The notes below the pieces were generated by a model. It was given only the letters and a program-made list of their open reading frames with translations. It did no database searches and was not told the DNA's origin. From assembly GCF_014297445.1 (NCBI RefSeq), contig NZ_JACORU010000018.1, positions 1 to 64,000 of the forward strand: a DNA stretch of 64,000 bases, read 5' to 3'. Positions 10,495 through 19,775 of the stretch are shown here, in pieces. The translations under genes were made by a program, and so were the position numbers. Source of the stretch: Ramlibacter albus. GTDB taxonomy: Bacteria > Pseudomonadota > Gammaproteobacteria > Burkholderiales > Burkholderiaceae_C. The number at the start of each line of letters is the position of its first letter. Position 1 is the first letter of the stretch.

Positions 10495-11037
10495 CTACGC
10501 GCGAAACGCCGCTTCAGCAGCAGTCGCGACGGAGTTCACGCGGCCCGGGTAGGAGAGCCACTTCATCGCCGTGTTCAGGTCGTCGACGAACGATCGCGCC
10601 TCCAGCACCCGTCCCTTGCCGAGGTCGAGGTCTCGCGTGGTGTGGGCGTCGCTGACCAGCGTGAGGTCGAAGCCTCTCTCCAGCGCACCGTAGGCCGTGG
10701 CGCGGATGCACCAGTTCGTTGCCGCGCCGGCAAGGAAGATCCGGGCCACGTCGAGCTTCTCCAGCAACGCGGGCAGCTCGGTGTCTTCGAAAGCGGAGTT
10801 GTGCTGTTTGTAGATCCGCGCTTCCCCGGGTGCCGGCTGCAGTTCGGGCACCCACTCCCATTCGGGAGAGCCGCGCCTGAGATCGTCGTCCTCGTGCTGC
10901 ACCCAGATGACCGGCACGCCGGCTTCGCGCGCGCGGCGCACAGCCAGCGCCACGTTGTTCACGACACGGTCGCGCTCCCACGCGGTTGCGACCACGCCGA
11001 CCTGGACATCGACCACCAGAAGAACCGCATTCGTCAT
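10495..11037 (-). CDS. isochorismatase-family cysteine hydrolase
   Basis: This encodes 180 residues. The family triad is visible: Asp10 (L-V-V-D-V-Q), Lys78 (I-Y-K-Q-H-N-S-A-F) and Cys110 (A-T-N-W-C-I-R-A-T). The cis-peptide region G-A-A-T-N precedes the Cys. Such enzymes hydrolyse amides or vinyl ethers (nicotinamidase, biuret or carbamoylsarcosine hydrolases among others); this sequence does not decide which. The start overlaps the end of the GFA gene as ATGA. Confidence 0.85.
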   Translation of the reverse strand: MTNAVLLVVDVQVGVVATAWERDRVVNNVALAVRRAREAGVPVIWVQHEDDDLRRGSPEWEWVPELQPAPGEARIYKQHNSAFEDTELPALLEKLDVARIFLAGAATNWCIRATAYGALERGFDLTLVSDAHTTRDLDLGKGRVLEARSFVDDLNTAMKWLSYPGRVNSVATAAEAAFRA

Positions 11038-11531
11038 CGCGAGTCCTTTCCAAAACCATGGTCCTCGTGCCACTGCGCGAGCGACATGCTCGGGTAGTGG
11101 TCGAAGCGCGGGTCGCCCGGATTGCCTTCCACCTTGACCCAAGGCGCCTTGGAGCCGACGAGGCAGTGCACGTTCTCCAGCGGGACCGGCAGCGGGGTGT
11201 CGATCGCGCCGGCGTGCGGGTGCACGAGCTCGGGCCACCGCGGGTCCCACACCCACAACGCGCTGCCGCAACCCGTGCAGAAGTAGCGGCGAGCCGGGCT
11301 GAGATGCGTGCCCTTGCCTCCTTCTTTCGGCAAGCGCGCGCGATAGATGCCCAGGAACTTCTTGCCCATGACCTTCATGCTGCGCGCGACGCCGCCAAGG
11401 TTGATGGCATAGCCGCCAGTACCGGCCGTCTTGCGGCAGACCGTGCAGTAGCAGCGCATGAACGGCACCGGTTCATCCGAGTCGAGGGTGAACTTGACCT
11501 TGGCGCAATGGCACGAGCCCTTGAGTTTCAT
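11034..11531 (-). CDS. GFA-domain zinc-binding protein
   Basis: This encodes 165 residues. The pattern G-S-C-H-C-A near residue 7, C-Y-C-T-V-C-R-K near 27, and F-C-T-G-C-G-S later is the cysteine set of the GFA family (named for glutathione-dependent formaldehyde-activating enzyme), which binds two zincs. Most members have no proven activity, so the catalytic role is uncertain. It lies 4 bases after the aminotransferase stop and overlaps the isochorismatase gene. Confidence 0.85.
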   Translation of the reverse strand: MKLKGSCHCAKVKFTLDSDEPVPFMRCYCTVCRKTAGTGGYAINLGGVARSMKVMGKKFLGIYRARLPKEGGKGTHLSPARRYFCTGCGSALWVWDPRWPELVHPHAGAIDTPLPVPLENVHCLVGSKAPWVKVEGNPGDPRFDHYPSMSLAQWHEDHGFGKDSR

Positions 11532-11535
11532 GCGG

Positions 11536-12735
11536 TCACTCCAGCTTTCGCGCAGCACCATCGATGCGGCGGCACGCCTCCACCAGCTTGTCCAGCGACG
11601 TGGCGAACGAGACGCGGAAATACGGCGACAACCCATAGCCCGTGCCCTCCGGCACGGCCACGCCGGATTCGAGCAGGTACGCGCCGACGTCCACATCGGT
11701 CTTCAGCTCCTGCCCGTTCGGCGTGCGCCGCCCGATCCAGCCGGCGCAGGAGATGTAGATGTAGAACGCGCCATCGGGCCGGGTGCAAGAGAGGCCGGGG
11801 ATTGCTTCGAGCAACGGCAACACCTTGTCGCGCCGCAGCTGGAACTCGGTGCAGCGCTGCGCAACGATGTCCTGTGGCCCGTTGAGTGCGGCAACGGCCG
11901 CGGCCTGGCTGATGGACGAAGGATTCAAGGAGCACTGCGCCTGCATGCGCGCCATCGCGCGAACGAGGTTGGCGGGTCCCGCGCCGTAGCCGAGACGCCA
12001 GCCCGTCATCGCATACGTCTTGGACGCGCCATTGACGATGAGCGTGCGGTCCGCGAGTTGCGGCGCAGCCTGTGCGAAGGAAACGAACGGGCGCCCGTCG
12101 AACACGATGTGCTCGTACATGTCGTCCGCCAGGATCCACACGTGTGGATGCCGCTCCAGCACGCCCGCGAGTTCGCGCAGCTCATCGCCCGTGTACACCG
12201 CGCCCGTCGGGTTGGAGGGTGAATTGAGCATCAGCCATTTCGTGCGCGGCGTGATCGCCTCTTGCAGCTGCGCGGGCGTTACCTTGAACCCGTTGGCGGG
12301 CCCGGTGCGCACCCACACGGGCACGCCCTCGGCGAACTCGGTCATGATCGCGTACGCGACCCACGAAGGCGCGGGGATGATCACTTCGTCGCCTGCGTCG
12401 ACGGTGGCCATCAGCGCGTTGTACAGCACCTGCTTGCCGCCCGCGCTGGCGGAGATGTTCTCCGGCTTGAACGCGAGCCCGTTCTCGCGCCGGAACTTGG
12501 CGACGATCGCCTCCTTCAGCTCCGGCGTGCCGTCCACGGGCGTATAGCGCGTCTGCCCGTCACGCATCGCGCGGTGAGCGGCTTCGATGACGTGGTCCGG
12601 CGTCGCGAAATCCGGTTCGCCCTGCGATAGGCCGATGATGTCCACGCCCGCCGCACGCAGCTCGCGCGTGCGCTGCGCGGACGCCGCGGATGCCGAGATG
12701 CGGGCCCGCTCGACGCGTGCGGAAAGGAACGCCAC
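11536..12735 (-). CDS. class I/II pyridoxal-phosphate aminotransferase (aspartate aminotransferase-like)
   Basis: This encodes 399 residues in the fold-type I family. N-S-P-S-N-P-T-G lies at 171-178, A-D-D-M-Y-E-H near 205, the PLP lysine is Lys239 in N-G-A-S-K-T-Y-A-M-T-G-W-R, and the substrate-carboxylate Arg lies near the C-terminus (F-R-V-S-F-A). It is most like prokaryotic subgroup Ib aspartate/prephenate aminotransferases. The start is a GTG immediately after the TAG of the upstream Bug gene, so translation is likely coupled. Substrate range is inferred. Confidence 0.88.
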   Translation of the reverse strand: MAFLSARVERARISASAASAQRTRELRAAGVDIIGLSQGEPDFATPDHVIEAAHRAMRDGQTRYTPVDGTPELKEAIVAKFRRENGLAFKPENISASAGGKQVLYNALMATVDAGDEVIIPAPSWVAYAIMTEFAEGVPVWVRTGPANGFKVTPAQLQEAITPRTKWLMLNSPSNPTGAVYTGDELRELAGVLERHPHVWILADDMYEHIVFDGRPFVSFAQAAPQLADRTLIVNGASKTYAMTGWRLGYGAGPANLVRAMARMQAQCSLNPSSISQAAAVAALNGPQDIVAQRCTEFQLRRDKVLPLLEAIPGLSCTRPDGAFYIYISCAGWIGRRTPNGQELKTDVDVGAYLLESGVAVPEGTGYGLSPYFRVSFATSLDKLVEACRRIDGAARKLE

Positions 12736-13704
12736 CTAGTTCACCACGATGTTGGCTTCGCGGACGACCTTGGACCACTTCGCCCGCTCCCTGGCGATGT
12801 GCTCCGCGAAGGCTTCGGGCGTGCCGCCCACCGCCTCGGCGCCCTGCTCAGCGAGCTTCTGCTTCATCTCGGGCGTCGCGAGGATCGTGTTGATCTCGCG
12901 GTTGAGACGCGCCACCACTTCGGGCGGCGTGCCGGCAGGCGCCGCGATGCCGCTCCAGGAGAGCGACTCGTAACCGGGCACGCCGGACTCGGCCACCGTC
13001 TTCACGTCGGGCAGTGCGGGCGTGCGCTGGGTGCCGGTGACGGCCAGCACACGCAGCTTGCCACCCTTGATGTGGCCGACGGCGCCCGGCATGTTCTCGA
13101 ACATCATCGACACGCGTCCCGAGATCACGTCCGGCATGGCCTGCCCGCTGCCCTTGTACGGGATGTGCAGCAGCTCGGTGCCAGTCATCAGGCGGAACAG
13201 CTCGGCCGACATGTGCGTCGACGAGCCGGAGCCCGACGATGCGAACGATACCTTGGCGGGCGCCGCCTTCGCGGCTGCCACGACGTCCGCCACGCTCTTG
13301 AACGGCGAGTCGGTGGGCACGACCAGCACGTTGGTGATCGATGCGATGTAGATCACGGGCTTCAGGTCTTTCGCCGGGTCGTAGCTCAGGTTCTTGTACA
13401 TCGAGTCGTTGATCGCCATCACGCCGGTGGTGGCCATGAGCAGCGTGTAGCCGTCGGGCGGGGACTTCGCGACGGCGTCGGCACCGATGTTGCCGCCCGC
13501 GCCGGGGCGGTTGTCGATGACGACGGGTTGGCCGAGCGCGGTGGCGAGGCGGTCGCCGACCAGCCGCGCGAAGATGTCCGTCGAGCCGCCGGGCGCGAAC
13601 GGGACGACGATGCGCAACCCCTTCGAGGGCCACGTCTGCGAGTGGGCGGGGAGCGCGGCGGCAAAGAGGGCGATGCCGAGCGCGGCGAGGAGTCGGGGGT
13701 ACAT
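12736..13704 (-). CDS. Bug-family tripartite tricarboxylate transporter substrate-binding protein
   Basis: This encodes 322 residues. The signal peptide is about 1-22 (cleavage after A-H-S). Bug motifs are V-V-P-F-A-P-G-G-S-T-D, N-R-P-G-A-G-G-N-I-G, P-D-G-Y-T-L-L, H-I-P-Y-K-G-S and A-P-A-G-T-P-P. AGGAG precedes the ATG. It is placed directly before the aminotransferase, so its ligand may be an amino or keto acid; this is only contextual. No TctA/TctB genes nearby. Confidence 0.9.
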   Translation of the reverse strand: MYPRLLAALGIALFAAALPAHSQTWPSKGLRIVVPFAPGGSTDIFARLVGDRLATALGQPVVIDNRPGAGGNIGADAVAKSPPDGYTLLMATTGVMAINDSMYKNLSYDPAKDLKPVIYIASITNVLVVPTDSPFKSVADVVAAAKAAPAKVSFASSGSGSSTHMSAELFRLMTGTELLHIPYKGSGQAMPDVISGRVSMMFENMPGAVGHIKGGKLRVLAVTGTQRTPALPDVKTVAESGVPGYESLSWSGIAAPAGTPPEVVARLNREINTILATPEMKQKLAEQGAEAVGGTPEAFAEHIARERAKWSKVVREANIVVN

Positions 13705-13775
13705 CTTGGGATCTCCTGGTGCTGATGCGCGGGCCAGTATCCGCGCACCCCCGCCCGCGCGGCAGCGGGGTTGCC

Positions 13776-14240
13776 CTAGGAGTCGACGCGCACGAACTCC
13801 ACCGTGCCCGAGTGCTGCGGCACCGACACGAATGCATTCAGCGGCCACGAGTGCAGGCAGGCCAGCGTCGTCGGGCCATTCGGCGCGCCCGATTTCCACG
13901 ACACCGTCATCGTGTTGCCGGAGCGCACGACCTTCGTGATGGTGGGGATGTAGCAGCGGATGCCGGTGCCGAGCGAAACGCCGACGATCATCGAAGTGCT
14001 GAAGTCGTACGTGGGCGAGTCGGTCGTGGTTTGCCCCAGCTGCGGCGCCGGCGACCAGGCGGCGGAAAGCTCCCCCTGGTTGCGGAACACGTAGGTCGCA
14101 GGCGCGTAGGCGCCGTTGATGCGCGAGACGGCATCGGTCGAGGCGACCGGCTCGGCATCGGGCCCACCTCCGCCGCAGCCCGCCACCAGGGCAGCGCAGA
14201 AAACGAGGGGAGAAAGTACGCGGGTCAATCCTGGGTTCAT
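13776..14240 (-). CDS. lipoprotein with a PrcB-C-like domain
   Basis: This encodes 154 residues. The lipobox L-V-A-G-C gives lipidation at Cys22, followed by a Gly-rich linker. The C-terminal 80 residues have the pattern seen in PrcB C-terminal domains: M-I-V-G-V-S-L-G-T-G, an I-T-K-V strand, T-M-T-V-S-W, then an A-F-V-S-V-P ending before a last strand. The role is unknown. It ends 71 bases from the upstream Bug gene and starts 13 bases from the ABC exporter stop, so may be co-transcribed with it. Confidence 0.6.
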   Translation of the reverse strand: MNPGLTRVLSPLVFCAALVAGCGGGGPDAEPVASTDAVSRINGAYAPATYVFRNQGELSAAWSPAPQLGQTTTDSPTYDFSTSMIVGVSLGTGIRCYIPTITKVVRSGNTMTVSWKSGAPNGPTTLACLHSWPLNAFVSVPQHSGTVEFVRVDS

Positions 14241-14253
14241 CGGTCCTCCTTGC

Positions 14254-16092
14254 CTACTTTGCCATCACCGCGGCGTCCGCGCGCAGTTCGCCCTCGGCGC
14301 TCTGCTGCAACGCCCACATGTCCGCATAGCGCCCGCCACGCGCCAGCAGCTGCTGGTGCGTGCCGCGCTCGATGATGCGGCCCAGTTCCATCACGAGGAT
14401 CTCGTGCGCATCCACCACGGTGGACAAGCGATGCGCGATCACGAGGGTCGTCTTGTGCTCGGCCACGCTCTTGAGCTCCGCCTGGATCGCGCGCTCGTTG
14501 GCGCTGTCCAGCGCGCTCGTGGCCTCGTCGAAGATCAGGATGGGCGGGTCCTTGAGCAGCGTGCGAGCAATCGCCACGCGCTGCTTCTCGCCGCCGGAGA
14601 GCTTCAAGCCCCGCTCACCCACCATCGTCTGGTAACCGCGCGGCGTGCTCATGATGAAGTCGTGGATGCGGGCCGCACGCGCGGCGTCAACCACTTCGTC
14701 GTGCGTGCAGCCGGGTCGGCCGTACGCGATGTTGTATTCGACGGTGTCGTTGAACAGCACCGTGTCCTGCGGCACGATGCCGATGGCCTGCCGCACGCTT
14801 GCCTGCGTCACGTCGCGGATGTCGTGGCCGCCGATGGTGACGTGCCCTTGCTGCACGTCGTAGAAGCGGTACAGCAGCCGCGCCAGCGTGGACTTGCCGC
14901 TGCCCGACGGGCCCACCACCGCCACCGTCTTGCCGGCGGGGATCTCGAAGGTCACGTCGTGCAGGATCGGCCGCGCGGCCTCGTAAGCGAAATTCACATG
15001 CTCGAAGCGCACCGTCGAGTCCGCCACCGGCAGCGGCTGCGCGTCGGGCTTGTCCGCCACCTCGCGCTCCTTCTCCATCAGCGTGAACATCTTGTCCAGG
15101 TCCGTGAGGCTCTGCTTGATCTCGCGGTACAGCACGCCGAGGAAGTTCAGCGGGATGTACAGCTGGATCATGAAGGCGTTGACCATCACAAGGTCGCCCA
15201 GCGTCATGCGCCCGTCGATCACGCCCTGCGTGGCGCGCCACAGCATGGCGACCAGGCCGATGGCGATCACAAGCTGCTGCCCCGTGTTCAGCAGCGACAG
15301 CGTGGTCTGGCTCTTCAGGCGCGCGCGGCGCAGCCGCTCCAGGCTCTCGTCGTAACGTCGCGCCTCGGAGCCCTCGTTGTTGAAGTACTTGACCGTCTCG
15401 TAATTCAGCAGCGAGTCGATGGCCTTGGTGTGCGCGGCCGAATCGAATTCGTTGGCCTCGCGGCGGAACTTCGTGCGCCACTCGGTCACGCTCACCGTGT
15501 ACGTGACGTAGATGACGAGCGCGCCGATGGTGATCCACGCGAACCACGCGTCGAACTTCACCGCCAGGATCGTGAGCACCAGCGTCACCTCGATGATCGT
15601 GGGAACGATGCTGTAGAGCGAATATGAAATCAGCGACTCGATGCCGCGCACGCCGCGCTCGATGTCGCGCGTCATGCCGCCGGTCTGCCGCTCCAGGTGG
15701 AAGCGCAGGCTCAGCGCATGCAGGTGCTTGAAGGTCTCCAGCGCGATGGCGCGCGCCGCGCCCTGCGTGGCCTTGGCGAAGACCAGCTCGCGCAGCTCGG
15801 TGAAGAGGGTCGTCGACAACCGCAGCAGGCCGTAGGCCAGCAACAGACCGGCCGGCACCACCATCATGGCCATGGCCGTGCCGGCCTTGACGTCCATCGC
15901 GTCCACCAGCTCCTTGAGCAGCAGCGGCACGCCCACGTTGGCCAGCTTGGCGCCCACCATGAAGGCGAGCGCGGCCACGACGCGCCACTTGTATTGCCAC
16001 AGGTAGGGGAACAGGCGCTTGAGCGTCGCCCAGTCGGACCGGGGGCCGGTGTGCAGGGGTGCTGGAGGTGATGGGTCGCCGCCGCGGCGCAT
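14254..16092 (-). CDS. Atm1/HMT-type ABC exporter, fused membrane and ATPase domains
   Basis: This encodes 612 residues from ATG 16092. Longer in-frame extensions exist upstream but would cover the divergent thioesterase. Residues 25-340 form a six-helix exporter membrane domain; the ATPase follows, with Walker A G-P-S-G-S-G-K-S-T, signature L-S-G-G-E-K-Q-R, Walker B I-L-I-F-D-E-A-T-S and an H-loop A-H-R-L-S-T. The N-R-E pattern (N-Y-E-T-V-K-Y-F-N) is typical of Atm1-like exporters of glutathione or Fe-S-related thiols. It works as a homodimer in the inner membrane. Substrate inferred from family only. Confidence 0.9.
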   Translation of the reverse strand: MRRGGDPSPPAPLHTGPRSDWATLKRLFPYLWQYKWRVVAALAFMVGAKLANVGVPLLLKELVDAMDVKAGTAMAMMVVPAGLLLAYGLLRLSTTLFTELRELVFAKATQGAARAIALETFKHLHALSLRFHLERQTGGMTRDIERGVRGIESLISYSLYSIVPTIIEVTLVLTILAVKFDAWFAWITIGALVIYVTYTVSVTEWRTKFRREANEFDSAAHTKAIDSLLNYETVKYFNNEGSEARRYDESLERLRRARLKSQTTLSLLNTGQQLVIAIGLVAMLWRATQGVIDGRMTLGDLVMVNAFMIQLYIPLNFLGVLYREIKQSLTDLDKMFTLMEKEREVADKPDAQPLPVADSTVRFEHVNFAYEAARPILHDVTFEIPAGKTVAVVGPSGSGKSTLARLLYRFYDVQQGHVTIGGHDIRDVTQASVRQAIGIVPQDTVLFNDTVEYNIAYGRPGCTHDEVVDAARAARIHDFIMSTPRGYQTMVGERGLKLSGGEKQRVAIARTLLKDPPILIFDEATSALDSANERAIQAELKSVAEHKTTLVIAHRLSTVVDAHEILVMELGRIIERGTHQQLLARGGRYADMWALQQSAEGELRADAAVMAK

Positions 16093-16132
16093 GGGGGAGA
16101 ATCCGTGGGTACTGTTTGAGAGGATTGTGCCC

Positions 16133-16543
16133 ATGTCCGCCATCGCCCAGCTGCCCCCGCCCCCATTGCCCTCGGACAAGGAACTGGTTCTCAAGGTCAT
16201 CCCCATGCCGGCGGACACCAACGGCAACGGCGACATCTTCGGCGGCTGGGTCATGGCGCAGGTGGACCTGGCCGGCTCGGTGATCCCGGCGCGGCACGTG
16301 CAGGGGCGAATGGCCACCGTGGCGGTGAACCAGTTCATCTTCAAGCAGCCGGTGCGCGTGGGCGACATCCTGAGCTTCTTCTCGCACGTCACGCGGATCG
16401 GCAACACCTCGATCACGGTCGACGTGGAGGTTTACGCGGAGCGCTTTCGCGCGCAGGGGCAGTTCGTCAAGGTGACGCAGGCGTCGCTCACCTACGTCGC
16501 CATCGACGACGACGGCAAGCCGCGGCCGATCCCGAAGAGCTGA
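16133..16543 (+). CDS. YciA-type acyl-CoA thioesterase
   Basis: This encodes 136 residues with a single hotdog domain. N-G-N-G-D-I-F-G-G-W-V-M-A-Q-V-D is the family's catalytic Asp region, and F-K-Q-P-V-R-V-G-D follows. YciA hydrolyses short and medium acyl-CoAs and helps free CoA. Only 40 bases separate its ATG from the start of the divergent ABC exporter gene, so they share a promoter region. A hairpin follows the stop. Confidence 0.88.
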   Translation: MSAIAQLPPPPLPSDKELVLKVIPMPADTNGNGDIFGGWVMAQVDLAGSVIPARHVQGRMATVAVNQFIFKQPVRVGDILSFFSHVTRIGNTSITVDVEVYAERFRAQGQFVKVTQASLTYVAIDDDGKPRPIPKS

Positions 16544-16565
16544 CGCGCCCCCGGGCAAGGGCGCG
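16544..16565. terminator. bidirectional hairpin between convergent genes
   Basis: CGCGCCC and GGGCGCG pair over 7 bp with an 8-base loop, directly after the thioesterase stop and 7 bases from the phoD stop on the other strand. No T-run follows, so intrinsic termination is uncertain. Confidence 0.45.
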
Positions 16566-16572
16566 CGCTCGT

Positions 16573-18108
16573 TCAGGCGCCCTCGACCCGCACGCCCGCG
16601 ACGCCGTCGGCCACGGAGAACCGCTGAAAGGGTCGCACGGGTGACGCGGCATCGGCCACGTCGTCCACGGCGCGGAACTCGACGCGGCAACGCTCGCTGG
16701 CGATGTCGGCCACGGCGTAGCCGCGGCGGTCCGCGCGCCCCCAGCGCAGGTGCGGGTTGTTGGCCAGCATGCGCTGGACCGTCTCCGCGCGCGGCCCTTC
16801 GGACGTGATCGCGCCGCCCACGAACTCGCTCGCCACCGCCGGGCCGCCCGGCTCGCGCACGACGTCGGCCGCCCAGAAGGCGTGCACGTCGCCGCTCGCC
16901 ACGACCACGTTCGACGGCCGGTGCCGCGCCAGCGCGTCCAGCAGGCGCGTGCGCGCCGCCGGGTAGCCGTCCCAGCCGTCCATCCAGTACGCCGGCGCGT
17001 CGCGCGTGCCGCGGTTGGTGGGTGTGAGCAGCGTGGGTTGGCCCAGCACCGTCCATTTCGCGGGACGCGCCTGCAATTGCTGATCGATCCACGCCTCCTG
17101 CGCCGCGCCGAAGAAGGTGCGCGCGGCGTCCTGCCTCTGCGCGCAATCCACCAGCGGCTGTGCGCTGGTTCCCGGCAGGCACACGTGCGGCGAGCGGTGC
17201 TGCCGGCCGTCGAGCACCAGCAGGTCCACCTGGTCGCCGAAACGGTAGCTCGCGTGGATGGTGGCCATGCCGTTGCGCGGCCGCATGCTCGCGGGCACGG
17301 GCATGTGCTCGTACCACGCCTGGTAAGCGGCCGCGCGGACCTTCATGAAGCGCGCCGGCTCCTGCATGCGTTGCGAACGGTCGCCGGTGTAGTCGTTGGC
17401 GACTTCATGGTCGTCCCAGGTGACGACCCACGGGAAAGCGGCATGCGCCGCCTGCAGGTGTGCGTCGCCCTTGTAGAGCGCATAACGATCGCGGAACTCG
17501 TGGAGTTCGGTCGGGATCCCGGTTTCGTGGCGGCGCACACGCCGGACGCCCCACGACGACTCGTAGATGTAGTCGCCCAGGTGCAGCACGAAGTCCAGCT
17601 GCTGCGTGGCCATGTCGCGGTAGGCCGTGAACCAGCCTTGTTCGTAGTGTTGGCACGAAGCGAACGCGAACCGCACCGGTGCGTTGCTGCCGGCGGCGGG
17701 CGCGGTCCGGGTGCGGCCGGCGGGGCTGCGCGCACCCAGCGCGGTGAATCGGTACCAGTAGTCACGCGCGGGTTGCAGCCCGGAGAGCTCCACGCGCGCC
17801 GAATGCGCCTCGTCGGCCGACGCCCGCACGCTGCCGCTCGCCACGACTTGCCGGAAGCCTTCGTCCGCCGCGAGTTCCCATTGCACCGGCACCGCCGCAT
17901 CGCCCATGCCGCCGCCTGCGAGCGGCTCCAACGCCAGGCGCGTCCACAACACGACGCCGTCCGGGCGCGGGCAACCCGAGGCCACGCCGAGCGTGAACGG
18001 GTTGCGGTCCCGCCGCGGCTGCGCATGCAGCACGAGCGCGGGGCACGCCAGCATCGCCGCGCCGCCCGCGAGCAGCCGCCGCCGTGCGCCGCGCATGCCG
18101 CTGCTCAT
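16573..18108 (-). CDS. phoD: PhoD-like alkaline phosphatase/phosphodiesterase
   Basis: This encodes 511 residues. A twin-arginine-like start (R-R-R-L-L-A-G-G) and a hydrophobic segment ending L-H-A-Q suggest Tat export. An N-terminal Ig-like domain (N-P-F-T-L-G-V-A-S-G) is followed by the metallophosphatase domain with A-S-C-Q-H-Y-E, H-L-G-D-Y-I-Y-E and T-W-D-D-H-E-V-A-N-D-Y. PhoD enzymes use Fe/Ca and cleave phosphomonoesters and diesters, including teichoic-acid-like glycerophosphates. The start overlaps the ugpQ stop as ATGA, so it belongs to the glycerophosphate operon and may release the imported ligand in the periplasm. Confidence 0.9.
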   Translation of the reverse strand: MSSGMRGARRRLLAGGAAMLACPALVLHAQPRRDRNPFTLGVASGCPRPDGVVLWTRLALEPLAGGGMGDAAVPVQWELAADEGFRQVVASGSVRASADEAHSARVELSGLQPARDYWYRFTALGARSPAGRTRTAPAAGSNAPVRFAFASCQHYEQGWFTAYRDMATQQLDFVLHLGDYIYESSWGVRRVRRHETGIPTELHEFRDRYALYKGDAHLQAAHAAFPWVVTWDDHEVANDYTGDRSQRMQEPARFMKVRAAAYQAWYEHMPVPASMRPRNGMATIHASYRFGDQVDLLVLDGRQHRSPHVCLPGTSAQPLVDCAQRQDAARTFFGAAQEAWIDQQLQARPAKWTVLGQPTLLTPTNRGTRDAPAYWMDGWDGYPAARTRLLDALARHRPSNVVVASGDVHAFWAADVVREPGGPAVASEFVGGAITSEGPRAETVQRMLANNPHLRWGRADRRGYAVADIASERCRVEFRAVDDVADAASPVRPFQRFSVADGVAGVRVEGA

Positions 18109-18866
18109 CGCCCGGCGCGGCGCGCCCCCAGGCACAGGTCCGGGCGGTCGGTGGTGATCTGGCGCACCGGCATCTTCATCCAGTGCGCGATCTCGCCGGG
18201 CTCGTTGATCACCCACACGCCCAGGCGCTCGCTGCCGAGCGCGCGCAGGCACTGGTTCCACGTGGCGGCAAGCAGCACCTTCTGCACGGCGACGATGCAA
18301 CCGGGGATGGCGTTGTAGCGCTCCAGCGCGCGCGTGATGCCGCCCAGCATCTCCGCGCTGCGGTGGTCGAGCGAGGCGAGCACGCGGCCTTGCGGCCACT
18401 CCCGCCGCACCTGCTCCAGCACCTCGGGCACGAAGCAGGTGAGGATGCTGCGGTCGGCCACGCCGGCGTCGTGCAGCTTGCGCACGAGGCGCGCGATGGC
18501 GCCGTCCGGCAATTCGCCGGCCGCATTGGTCTTGATCTCCACGTGCAGTTCCATGCGCGTCGGGCGGAAGAAGTCGAGCACGGCATCGAGTGTAGGCACG
18601 CTCTCGCCCGAGGGGGCATCCACCGCGCTCTGGCCGCGGCGCAGCCGCGCGCTCAGGACAGTGACGGCATCGAGGTCCTTCACCGCGCCGCGCGCGTCGG
18701 TGGTGCGGTCCAGCAGCGGGTCGTGCAGCACGACGGCCGTGCCGTCGCGTGTTTCGTGCACGTCGAACTCCACCGCGTCCGCGCCGAGTTCGATCAGCTT
18801 GCGAAACCCGAAGAGGCTGTTCTCCGGCCACAGTTCCCGCGCGCCGCGGTGTCCCACGATGATCAT
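18105..18866 (-). CDS. ugpQ: glycerophosphodiester phosphodiesterase
   Basis: This encodes 253 residues. The GDPD signatures are G-H-R-G-A-R-E-L-W-P-E-N-S at the N-terminus, E-F-D-V-H near residue 34, and H-V-E-I-K-T-N near 110. There is no signal peptide, so it is the cytosolic UgpQ type that cleaves glycerophosphodiesters entering through the Ugp transporter to a glycerol phosphate and an alcohol. It lies between ugpE and phoD in the same transcript. Confidence 0.92.
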   Translation of the reverse strand: MIIVGHRGARELWPENSLFGFRKLIELGADAVEFDVHETRDGTAVVLHDPLLDRTTDARGAVKDLDAVTVLSARLRRGQSAVDAPSGESVPTLDAVLDFFRPTRMELHVEIKTNAAGELPDGAIARLVRKLHDAGVADRSILTCFVPEVLEQVRREWPQGRVLASLDHRSAEMLGGITRALERYNAIPGCIVAVQKVLLAATWNQCLRALGSERLGVWVINEPGEIAHWMKMPVRQITTDRPDLCLGARRAGR

Positions 18867-18888
18867 GCTTGCGTGCTCCTTGTCGGTT

Positions 18889-19773
18889 TCACTTGCTGCT
18901 GTCCACCAGGCCCTTCACGAACGACCGCTGCAGCACCACGACCACCACCACCGGCGGCAGCATCGTCAGCAGCGCGGCCGCCATGGCCACGTTCCACGCG
19001 GGCTGCGTGTCGGATTTCGGGATGAGGTGCGTCAGGCCGATCACCGCCGTGCCCATCTCCGGCTCGGTCGTGAAGAGCAGCGGCCACAGGTACTGGTTCC
19101 ATCCGTACAGGAACAGGATGATCGCCAGCGCCACCATGTTCGAGCGCGACAGCGGCAGCAGCACCGTGAAGAAGAAGTGCATCGGGCTCGCGCCGTCCAG
19201 GCGTGCCGCCTCGCACAACTCGTCGGGCACGGTCAGGAAGAACTGGCGGAACAGGAACGTGGCCGAAGCCGAGGCCACCAGCGGCAGGATCAGCCCCGGG
19301 TAGGTGTTGACCATGTTCCATTCGAGGTGCACGTCCAGGTGCGCGAGGTCGGCGATCCACTGCAACGGCAGGGCCGCATTGGCGACCGCCTCGTACGTCG
19401 GCGAGATGCGGACCTCGATCGGCAGCATCAGCGACACGAAGATCAGCCAGAACGCCGCCATGCGGAACGGGAAGCGGAAGTACGTGATGGCGAACGCCGA
19501 CAGCATCGACACCGCGATCTTGCCCACGGTGATGCCCACGGCTACCACGAACGAGTTGAAGAAGAGGCGCTGGAAGTTGGCCTTGCTCCAGGCCGTGCCC
19601 ACGTTCGCGAGGAACTCGCCGCCCGGCAGCCAGGGCAGCGGCACCTGCAGCACCTCCTCGATGGTGAGGGAGCTCGCCACGAACGCCAGCCAGAGCGGCA
19701 CGCAAACGGCCGCGACGCCCGCCAGCAGGAGGGCGTGGCAAATGCCGTTCAGGATGGGGGTGCGCTCGACCAT
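18889..19773 (-). CDS. ugpE: sn-glycerol-3-phosphate ABC transporter permease UgpE
   Basis: This encodes 294 residues, MalG-type, with six membrane helices. The EAA loop that contacts the ATPase is recognisable (E-L-C-E-A-A-R-L-D-G-A-S-P). The C-terminus carries the long final helix and a short tail. Two bases separate it from ugpA. The E. coli counterpart moves glycerol-3-phosphate and glycerophosphodiesters. Confidence 0.9.
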   Translation of the reverse strand: MVERTPILNGICHALLLAGVAAVCVPLWLAFVASSLTIEEVLQVPLPWLPGGEFLANVGTAWSKANFQRLFFNSFVVAVGITVGKIAVSMLSAFAITYFRFPFRMAAFWLIFVSLMLPIEVRISPTYEAVANAALPLQWIADLAHLDVHLEWNMVNTYPGLILPLVASASATFLFRQFFLTVPDELCEAARLDGASPMHFFFTVLLPLSRSNMVALAIILFLYGWNQYLWPLLFTTEPEMGTAVIGLTHLIPKSDTQPAWNVAMAAALLTMLPPVVVVVVLQRSFVKGLVDSSK

Positions 19774-19775
19774 CT

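Noticed and set aside
16093-16416. N-terminal extension of the ABC exporter gene beyond 16092
   Set aside because: The extra residues are antisense to the thioesterase and look non-native; homologues start near the chosen ATG.
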